A stretch of DNA of 64,000 bases, taken from positions 36,172,762 to 36,236,761 of the forward strand of contig JASFXZ010000003.1 of the NCBI GenBank assembly GCA_032209605.1. Reading direction: 5' to 3'. This DNA is from Mactromeris polynyma. Lineage: Eukaryota > Mollusca > Bivalvia > Venerida > Mactridae. Below the pieces are notes generated by a model. The model was not told where the DNA came from, did not search any database, and worked only from the letters and a program-made list of their open reading frames with translations. The translations under genes and the position numbers were made by a program. Below, piece by piece: positions 55,069 to 64,000 of this stretch; within the stretch, counting starts at the first letter, position 1, and each line of letters starts with the position of its first letter.

Positions 55069-55389
55069 AATACAACAAAAAATTAATTGGCATTCAACTA
55101 CATTGTTACATTTATAGCCAACAGTAAAATGTGTACAGTGTGAAACATCTCTAAGATTCAATTTGAATGAATACACAGGAGGTTTCAGAGAAACAAAATA
55201 ATCATATACTTCCCATTATGACATAAAGGGTTAGAAAGACACCAATATCAAGGTTAGAAGGTGTACACTTCGTGTTAGCTTCACATCGGTGTTGTCGACC
55301 ACAAAGCAAGCAAGTAAGCCCCCTAAAATCACAAGTTATCCCCTGTTATAACTGCTTTCTACGTTTCTGACTATTACCCGAGCTTAATT

Positions 55390-56861
55390 CAGTGATTGTG
55401 AAGACGGCTGACGCATTGTGTCACTGCGCTTTGTTATTCAGTGATTGTGAAGACGGCTGACGCATTGTGTCACTGCGCTTTGTTATTCAGTGATTGTGAA
55501 GACGGCTGACGCATTGTGTCACTGCGCTTTGTTATTCAGTGATTGTGAAGACGGCTGACGCATTGTGTCACTGCGCTTTGTTATTCAGTGATTGTGAAGA
55601 CGGCTGACGCATTGTGTCACTGCGCTTTGTTATTCAGTGATTGTGAAGACGGCTGACGCATTGTGTCACTGCGCTTTGTTATTCAGTGATTGTGAAGACG
55701 GCTGACGCATTGTGTCACTGCGCTTTGTTATTCAGTGATTGTGAAGACGGCTGACGCATATGGCCATTGCTCTTATTTCGGTGATTGTGAAGACGGCTGA
55801 CGCATATGGCCATTGCTCTTATTTCGGTGAGTGTGAAGACGGCTGACGCATATGGCCATTGCTCTTATTTCGGTGAGTGTGAAGACGGCTGACGCATATG
55901 GCCATTGCTCTTATTTCGGTGAGTGTGAAGACGGCTGACGCATATGGCCATTGCTCTTATTTCGGTGAGTGTGAAGACGGCTGACGCATATGGCCATTGC
56001 TCTTATTTCGGTGAGTGTGAAGACGGCTGACGCATATGGCCATTGCTCTTATTTCGGTGAGTGTGAAGACGGCTGACGCATATGGCCATTGCTCTTATTT
56101 CGGTGAGTGTGAAGACGGCTGACGCATATGGCCATTGCTCTTATTTCGGTGAGTGTGAAGACGGCTGACGCATATGGCCATTGCTCTTATTTCGGTGAGT
56201 GTGAAGACGGCTGACGCATATGGCCATTGCTCTTATTTCGGTGAGTGTGAAGACGGCTGACGCATATGGCCATTGCTCTTATTTCGGTGAGTGTGAAGAC
56301 GGCTGACGCATATGGCCATTGCTCTTATTTCGGTGAGTGTGAAGACGGCTGACGCATATGGCCATTGCTCTTATTTCGGTGAGTGTGAAGACGGCTGACG
56401 CATATGGCCATTGCTCTTATTTCGGTGATTGTGAAGACGGCTGACGCATATGGCCATTGCTCTTATTTCGGTGATTGTGAAGACGGCTGACGCATATTGC
56501 CATTGCTCTTATTTCGGTGATTGTGAAGACAGCTGTCGCATATGGCCATTGCTCTTATTTCGGTGAGTGTGAAGACGACTGACGCATATTGCCATTGCTC
56601 TTATTTCGGTGATTGTGAAGACGGCTGACGCATATGGTCATTGCTCTTATTTCGGTGAGTGTGAAGACGACTGACGCATATTGCCATTGCTCTTATTTCG
56701 GTGAGTGTGAAGACGGCTGACACATATTATCATTGCGCCTATTTCGGTGAGTGTGAAGACGGCTGACACATATGGCCATTGCTCTTATTTAAGAGATTGT
56801 GACGACGGCTGACACATATTGCCATTGCTCTTATTTAAGAGATTGTGACGACGGCTGACGG
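55390..56861. repeat. Composite minisatellite: 7 x 49 bp then ~24 x 46 bp
   Basis: All units share GTGAAGACGGCTGACGCAT. Type A (49 bp, 55390-55732) continues TGTGTCACTGCGCTTTGTT; type B (46 bp, from 55733) continues ATGGCCATTGCTCTTATTT. The unit at 55733 begins like type A (CAGTGATT) and ends like type B. Type B units are nearly identical up to about 56440 and then become increasingly diverged (AAGACAGCTG, ACACATATT, AAGAGATTGTGACG) toward the right edge. Confidence 0.98.
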
Positions 56862-59800
56862 ACATCGCGAATGACAATATTCGATTTTTGGGCCTGGAAG
56901 AATAACAACCTTTCAACGCCCAGTTGTCAAATTTACTCGTAGAGACCAACTGGCTTAACAATTCTTACCGACTGGTATGTCATCCTTGTGTCCATTTGCA
57001 TAGGGATTTAAGATTGAATCTGAGATGTAAGCGTACGAATTGATTCATTAACCCAGAACTGCTCAATCTAAATTACGATCAAAAAACAAAGACAGTATAC
57101 TCAAAGAGTATTCAGCACTCGGTAACCAATTTATTCACTGAGCCGTACTAACATGGTTTTGCTATTTGCATATCAGTGTTTTGTAAACCAATCAAATCTT
57201 ACCTTAACTACCAAGCAATTTCTCTTCAACCGAAAATTGTTTGTAACCTTGACGCAGATATTTTAACATTGTGTATAGTGTGTGTCAAGTGTTGTTTAGT
57301 CATCATAATGGAGAATTGTCCGGTGTTGGAATTAAGAAGACTTCTTGGCTTTATTGATTTCTTGATTTATATTGTTTTAGTCAGATAAATCGCAATGTAA
57401 CAAGTTTATTAACATGAATGTCTGAGTTAATGACGTATGGAATAAGTAATGATGAACTATATTGAAACAGACTATACTGTGTCTTTGACTAATCACACAA
57501 CGGAGTTATTTTTATCCAGTATCCTACGCAGCGATCTCCCCTTACAGGTCTCGGAGTTTCTGTAGTATAACGTATCTGAATGACCGGCAATCGTAACAAT
57601 TAGGCATTTATTATATTGTAAAACTAATTTTAACCTTCAGATTGCAACAAATTTGCAAACTTCAAGTTGCGCAGACCATTTTTTTTAAAGATATTTCTTG
57701 TTTTCATCTGAACCCGTGTCACAAACGATCAGCCAATCTAGATGAAGTTAATCAAAAAAATATATGCCATTTACTTAAAGCAAATAAATACGTTATCCAG
57801 TTCTTTTCATAAGTGAAAACTCACCAACATGTTATGGAAACATGTAAAACATTATTTCAACCTTTTTGATGACATTGGTTTATTATACTAAATACTGAAA
57901 CCGAGTGATATCAAATTAGGATCACCCTTCAATTATAGATCGTAATTCTATCAATAACCAACCATCTTTTTCTATGTAAATATGAAATTTAAATTTTAAG
58001 GCATTGGAAATTTGCTAAATGAGCATATCTATAAACTCATGTTAGACGATTTAGTTTTTGAAAGCCTGTTCTTGATCCTGATCCGGAAAACTAATATTTC
58101 GCGAACATGGGGCGAAAGTGCAGGGTGTAGAATGTTGCGTTATAATTCAGCAATCCATCGATCTATCACGACACCACTACGCCACCCATAGAGTTGTCCA
58201 AAATGGCCTGGTGTATTTTGTGCCAAGCTTCACAATAATAAACAAATAAATACTCACACCCAGACACGCATCAGTCATTTTTCTAATAGCGCCTCCACAA
58301 CCTGAGTAAATCACCAAACTAATACATTTGGAATCGTATAACATAGCTTGTCTCTTTTATCAAAGTTGAAAGATTAGGACTAGACAACGACTTGATGAGA
58401 GACGAAATCCAACACATTGAAGATTACAATATTCCGTATGAAATCCTGAATTTATGCAGTGGATGTCATTCTGTTTACGGATCAAAGCAGAAAGGAAGTT
58501 CAATGCAATTGGTGGTTCCCAAACGAAGGCCAAATTATAGAACGAAAATGACGCCGGATGGACCGACCCTTGACACAAAGCTGTTTTTTATTGTGTCGAA
58601 CGCTGCGTTCGTTATTAAAATAAAATCACAAATAAACAGGAATTTAGCGAGTGAACGAGTTTATCATGCAAATGAAGTTATATTAAGGCGTCAATTTCTA
58701 ACAGTCTGTATCTCGTGAACATAATGTATTAACCTATTGACATGGCTGGCTTGCAATCATGAAATAAGTTGCCAGTTTATGCATTCCAAATGAATAATTT
58801 AAGGTCATGCATACTTTAAATCCGTGCATAACAGTTTAATATAATCAAAGTACTGAAGGCACCGCTGTTTCAACTGCTCTTGAGAGCTGCGGGGTATTTT
58901 GGAGGGGAGAGGAATGGATCCCTTCTTCGACAACAACATATGTGTCTGCTTTTTGATAATACCATACAAGCATCACCAAATGGTTAACCGACCGACCGAT
59001 GTCACCTTATATCAAACACGCTCGACGACAGTCTCCTTATTTTCATATCAATTTTCGCGGCTCATTCAGAGATGTATCGCGGATACCGAGAACGAATCTC
59101 CTTATATATGGCGAGACTCTAGCTCAATACAGTAGGAACAACATCAATCAAGCGCTGTTTGACAAATTACCATGCTTACTGCACAAGTGTTGATGTTTTC
59201 CAACCTGTTCTAACTTGTTGATTCTTCCAGAACGCAACAGACAAAATTCTCAGATCAAATCGGACGTGGGAGACAAAGTATTTTGCATGTTTGTCTTCAT
59301 TCAAGAAGAACTCATATCAACAGAGAATCAATTATTAAATAGTTTCCATCATTTAATTCGTTTCGACGTTTAAACTAATATTGTACTTTCATATTTTGTT
59401 CAAACATTATCACATTGTCTTCAGTATATATTGAAGCAGTTGGCTTACACAACTGCTTTCGTGCTTTCATTAAAGTATTTATCATGTTCAATATCGCCGT
59501 TTCCATTTGTCGTATAAATAGATCTACGGATTGCAGTATGTATCAAATAACTGTCAGATTACATTTGTCAGACATCGAGAGCTCTCATCCTAATGGATGA
59601 CATTTGGATACACCAAACACATGATGAAGGATTACACTTTCTCAATTATCAGCTAGTAATGTGTATTCGATATTTGTCTGTGCTAGCATTCGGAACTTCT
59701 TGTTCGATACTCTAATATATAATCCAGGATTTGTTCCCAATTCGATATAATAGCCATGTCGTATACGGCTAGTATATAGCTTCCATGTAGTACGAAAATA

Positions 59801-60396
59801 CATAGTTCGCAATATACCACATTTTGATTACATTCGTATTTTATTCGTTCATTTAGCTGCAGCAGTTAAGCTGCTTTATAAAAAATACATTATGAATTGT
59901 CATTCGTAGCTAGGTTCTGAACGTTACGGAGCATAGCCTTAATGAGGTTCACGTACAAACAGTACGGTTAGGCTTTTATTGTGTTGGTCACGTGATAGTT
60001 GAAGATATCACGTGGTTTTGGCGTATACAAGCGAAATTTTGACGGGCAATCAGTTCTATGCTTGACGTCAAGACATATACTTCATACACTTCATATACAG
60101 AGAACCTGTGATATTAACATATTTTACATTATGATTCATGTTGTGTTAGCACCATTTTCGACATAAAGAAGCTATTGTTTAAACAATGATGTCTAATAAC
60201 CACAATCCCTCCAATAACCGAATTATTGCGAGCAACAAACAATTGTTTGTTATTTGTTTAAAAGTGAGTTAAGACTATAATTATACTTAGTTGCATCCAC
60301 GAAATGGTGCGTAATAGTATCTAAGTTGTTTAAGATGCCTGAATAGAGACATATACCAGACTATAATTATGGTAATAATGATTCTGTCAGAAAAAT
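56862..60396. other. No feature recognised
   Basis: AT-rich. The largest open frame (58392-58718, 108 codons) has no recognised motif and its minus strand is also partly open. Confidence 0.5.
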
Positions 60397-60548
60397 GGTC
60401 AAGCCATTTAGTTCCCTTGCCTATTTACCCTTGTACTTCCTCTAATGCCTGATGTTTTATGGACTGTTGTTTTCCCGGTGGTCTGTGTGGTGAGGCATTG
60501 TCTAATGTGTATGGCGTTCCCTGTAGCAACCTATTCTCTCTTTTAAGT
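60397..60548 (+). repeat. R1 repeat, copy 6
   Basis: Contains CTTGTACTTCCTCTAATGCC, ACTGTTGTTTTCCCGGTGG, GAGGCATTGTCTAATG and AGCAACCTATTCTCTC. The conserved frame is open (VLWTVVFPVVCVVRHCLM). Confidence 0.85.
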
Positions 60549-60881
60549 TCCTTTGCCGTCTTTGTAATGATTTCCATGTATGTATAAGTTTTAATGTTTC
60601 ATTGTCTTTTATGGAATGGCTGTGAACTATGAATGTAACATCGCCTACTCGACTGCATCATTCAGTTTTACATGTATTCCAATGTACTTGTACCGATAAT
60701 GATTCAACAAATTAAAGCAACAAACCACCTAATTTCCCCATCTATACTTTTATTTCTGAATCCGACGCCACTATGCACTTTCTCTCAAATATGAATTAGA
60801 CATTTTGACGGGAATATTGAATCTTAATGCTGAAATGTAAATATTGAGATTTATTCAAATGGATGCCGATTTGGGATATAT

Positions 60882-61133
60882 ACTTAACGCCATTAAAAAC
60901 GCAACCAAACAGTGTGCATATTGAAGAAGTGACATTTCAAAGGCAAAACTATTCTTTATTTCTCAAACATATTTCATAAAAATAATCAATAATGAAATAA
61001 AAAAATAATTGGTGTAGAGTTTAATTAAGTTTTGACCAATAATTAAAACATAGATAACTGTAACACGCTTCTGACAGTTGGTACTACAAAATGAGGCCTA
61101 GTTCAAATAGCTGCGTTCTTAATGGCGTCAAGT
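60882..61133. mobile_element. 252-bp MITE-like element
   Basis: ACTTAACGCCATTAAAAACG at the left end and, reversed, ACTTGACGCCATTAAGAACG at the right end form ~22-bp TIRs with two mismatches. Inside it is AT-rich with no coding frame. The flanks are T/A-rich and I could not fix the target duplication. Confidence 0.75.
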
Positions 61134-64000
61134 TTATTTGTCTTCAACTCAATAATGTGCAAAATATTGTCTATCAAAATGTTGCGGTTTTGTTTAGCAT
61201 ATTCATTTATATGTACACTGTATTCTTCAAAATTTGAATATGGAAATATGAAACTTAAAACAATTACTTAAGGTGTCTGCATGCATTTATGGGAACGTAT
61301 ATGCAAATCACCGGGAAAGAGATTGATCATATAAGGTATATCACAATTTTTATTTTAAAATTTCATTGCAAAATGCACCAGATCACATTATTTTCTTACC
61401 TCGTCAGAATTAGGGCCTCTGAGGGTACTTGCTTATATGTTTAATTGAAGGTTAAGTACTGCAAATTGTATCATACAACAAACGTCTCTTATATAGTGAC
61501 GCCAACTTTATTATACTATAAGCGATACTATGTTGGACTATTTCTGCCAATTGTTGGCCAATTAACCGGTGTTTGTTAATGTTACTACATTTATGACTTA
61601 ACGCGTTGTTAATTAGATAAATATTGCGATGCCTAAAGAGTAAAATAGACACTAACTGGTAACGCGCAAAACTGCTGGAAAGTAACATGTCATCATAAGA
61701 TATGGATTGTAACTGTGTTCTTTAATTTGTCCAAAACGGCAACATGTCTTCAAGGAGTCGTTTCCTTATTTGTCACAAAACTCAAGAGAATATTGACTTT
61801 GGCCTGCAATTATCCGATATAATGCTAGACGGAAAGTTAGAATACTGAATAATTGAATATTGCTGTAGACGTTGAAAGAAAAGTCTGGATATAGCTCCTG
61901 CAATTAGATTCACTGTTGACTGCTATTACACTGGCTGATGTAACAATGAACTTATGAAGTACCGTGGACAAAAACCAGTACGATTTAATTGGATAGAAAA
62001 AACATTAACGCAGAAGAAAAGCAAATTTACAGACAAAGGGTAAATCCAGAGCTGCACACCAATTAAGGATGAAACATTGAAAAAATCAAAACAATGTAAC
62101 AACGGCTTAAACTATTTTTGGCGTCATGCTAGAAACTCACACCTGATGATACGAGAAAACTAAAGTGTCAACGAACTGTTTGGACTTCTCATCTTTTATT
62201 GCCTGAATGTCACATATGTACACAGTTACTAACATCATTGTTCGCACATTGATGTTCTTTTAACTTTTCTTATTTATTAGGACTTCTTAGCAGTTGACTG
62301 GATTTGTTGGTGTTGGAGAAGTCTGTGTAGATACATTAACAGCGAGTTTATGACAACACGTTGTGCATGTGTCCTAATTTAGTTGCTACAAATGAGACAC
62401 TGGGTAGTTGGTTGCAAAAGGTTTCTTTTGACTGCTTTTATGCTGTACTTACGCCTTTGCTAATTTGACTACGCCGGTATGCGCACGATTCCCACGACTT
62501 GGTGTCAATATACGTTCGGGGTTTCCATAATGTTCCGACGTCAGCAAACAGCCAGTTCGGGAATATAACCATTTCAGTCACTCTGTATTCGGCACTCAGT
62601 ACTCAAAATTGTGTCTGCTGGGTCCAAATGTAGAGCTTTAGGAATGCAAAATGGATCAAAAATGCTTTTAGGGTGTTGAGTGACATTTGTGGTCTACGTG
62701 TTGGGGTTTATCTTAGAGTAAATGTTAGACTTTGGTATTTACTTGCTCCCAATCTCAGATTCACTCTCAACATTTAAAGGTAATATACTAGAAATATCAT
62801 TCAGTTTTGTAATCAAATATGTTCACTCACTCTCAATACGCAGACTCGGGAGAGTAATGTACGAGTTATGAATCTAAAGTGATATGTGACGGTTCTGGGC
62901 TCTGTAAGAGCCTTGGTGTGTTATACCGTTGGTTCCTGATTGTCGAAATTTCCTACCATTCTGAATTGAATGCCTATACTGTCTTCTATAGAAGCGTTTG
63001 TGAGTATTTTTGAGAATGTCATTCTGTATAATGATGATGAAAATACACATTTCTTTGATATAACATTGTTGCGTAGTAAGTTTGCCGCGACCATTATCTA
63101 TCGGTCAAGATTTCTAAAAATCGATTTTCTTTGACCTGAATTTTCGTAACACACTGATTGGCTTTTCTTGTGGATGAAAGCTTAGTTATTGTCTTGTCAT
63201 ATCAGTAAAATGGATTTCATTCGTAACGCAAGAGGGGGTAAATTAAAACCGTTTTAAGACAAAGAAATGCATTCTCGTTTCCGAAACTGAATAAATGATT
63301 AACGTTTTAAAAAGACGATTGTGCGAAAATAAACAAGGCATCTTCTTGAACAAAAACGGCGCGAAATATCTAGAAAGAATTGTACATTAACGGAAATCAG
63401 TTTTATTAATTACATGTGCATCAAATATACATGCATATAGAGAGGTAAAGTTAGAATGTGGGAGTGCGAACCCTTACCCCAGAGAAGATCAAGTCTGGTT
63501 TATAAATATCATTCTCCAGCAACTGTTTTCGTAATATATTCTAATTTAGCAAAGCAAAGTGTTTGCGTGTGTCTGTCAGACAAACTATAGAAACGTTGTC
63601 GATAAAAATTCCCAGAAGGTACCGATATCTTACCAACGAAGTACAAACGATATACATTAGCCGAACTTCATGTTTGGCTTCGTATTTATAAATCTAGTTA
63701 ATGATATCGTTTATTACAAGAATCATATCCATTATATGAATGCATTATTCACATTTCGTGATGAGAAATAATTACTAATAGTAATTTAACCCTGTCAAAT
63801 GTTTTTATGTAAAGAGGCGTTCGAGGTTTTTTTTCAGAATTAAGAACGGCTTTACTTCGTGCATGGATTATCATGTTTACATGGAACAATCTTTAACATT
63901 TTGTCTTTTAAACTTTAGCTGTATAGTTTTTGTACATGTTTGTCATGTTTCCATACTAACTAAACATACGACATTTGTTATTTACTAGATTCGATATTGT
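61134..64000. other. No feature recognised
   Basis: AT-rich flank to the window end; no supported exon or repeat. Confidence 0.5.

Noticed and set aside
55390..56861. Regular repeats resembling a CRISPR array
   Set aside because: There are no unique spacers; the whole 46/49-bp unit is repeated. It is a minisatellite in a eukaryotic genome, with no cas genes.
58392..58718. 108-codon ORF as a gene
   Set aside because: No motif, signal or splice context; an overlapping minus-strand frame is also open. Chance is the simpler explanation.

Overview
This window looks like AT-rich eukaryotic (metazoan) DNA. It has spliced genes with long introns, a LINE, tRNA-derived SINEs, TIR elements, MITEs and two large minisatellites. 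The SINE heads, the THAP-transposon relic and the general repeat style suggest a lophotrochozoan, most likely a mollusc such as a bivalve. That is an inference; the sequence gives no species-level proof. There are no bacterial operons and no CRISPR.

I can support only one host gene, on the + strand from about 18.7 to 47.1 kb. It is a rhodopsin-class (class A) peptide GPCR that I reconstruct from five coding exons (18952-19734, 43360-43460, 44076-44166, 45506-45636, 46796-46913). All four junctions have GT-AG boundaries and compatible phases. The joined product is 407 residues and carries every class A landmark: GN in TM1, LAVAD in TM2, C118/C199, DRY, CWMP in TM6, NPFIY in TM7 and a basic helix 8. 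It most resembles the QRFP/NPFF/GPR83-like neuropeptide receptors. Exon 1 covers TM1-TM5. A 23.6-kb intron holding many repeats separates it from the TM6 exon.

Layout. 0-18 kb (upstream flank): a ~0.65-kb foldback element (966-1616); a 2.2-kb repeat (5847-8011) with a nested SINE; another SINE (9844-10065); a 2.15-kb element with ~100-bp palindrome-rich TIRs (10933-13080) containing a 134-bp hairpin; a pogo/Tigger-like MITE (13386-13563); and a 2.07-kb element with 18-bp perfect TIRs and a decayed THAP domain (14923-16987). 18.7-47.1 kb (gene): intron 1 holds a SINE, an old ~0.95-kb direct duplication (20745-21690 and 24945-26930) whose second copy contains a 28-unit, 36-bp minisatellite, the second, inverted copy of the 2.2-kb repeat (27136-29387), another TIR element (30612-31544), and a LINE (about 34847-39040, - strand) with an open 1092-codon endonuclease-reverse transcriptase ORF. 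47-64 kb (downstream): a second MITE (48568-48727), a dispersed repeat (52851-53223), a composite 49/46-bp minisatellite (55390-56861), a small inverted-repeat element (60882-61133), and otherwise unremarkable AT-rich sequence.

A short dispersed repeat of about 100-250 bp occurs seven times (six +, one partial -). In several copies it keeps the same open frame; I do not recognise it. The strongest evolutionary observation is the minisatellite. The paralogous segment 4.2 kb away still has exactly one 36-bp unit, flanked by the same TTGC, so the ancestral state and the expansion are both preserved in this window.
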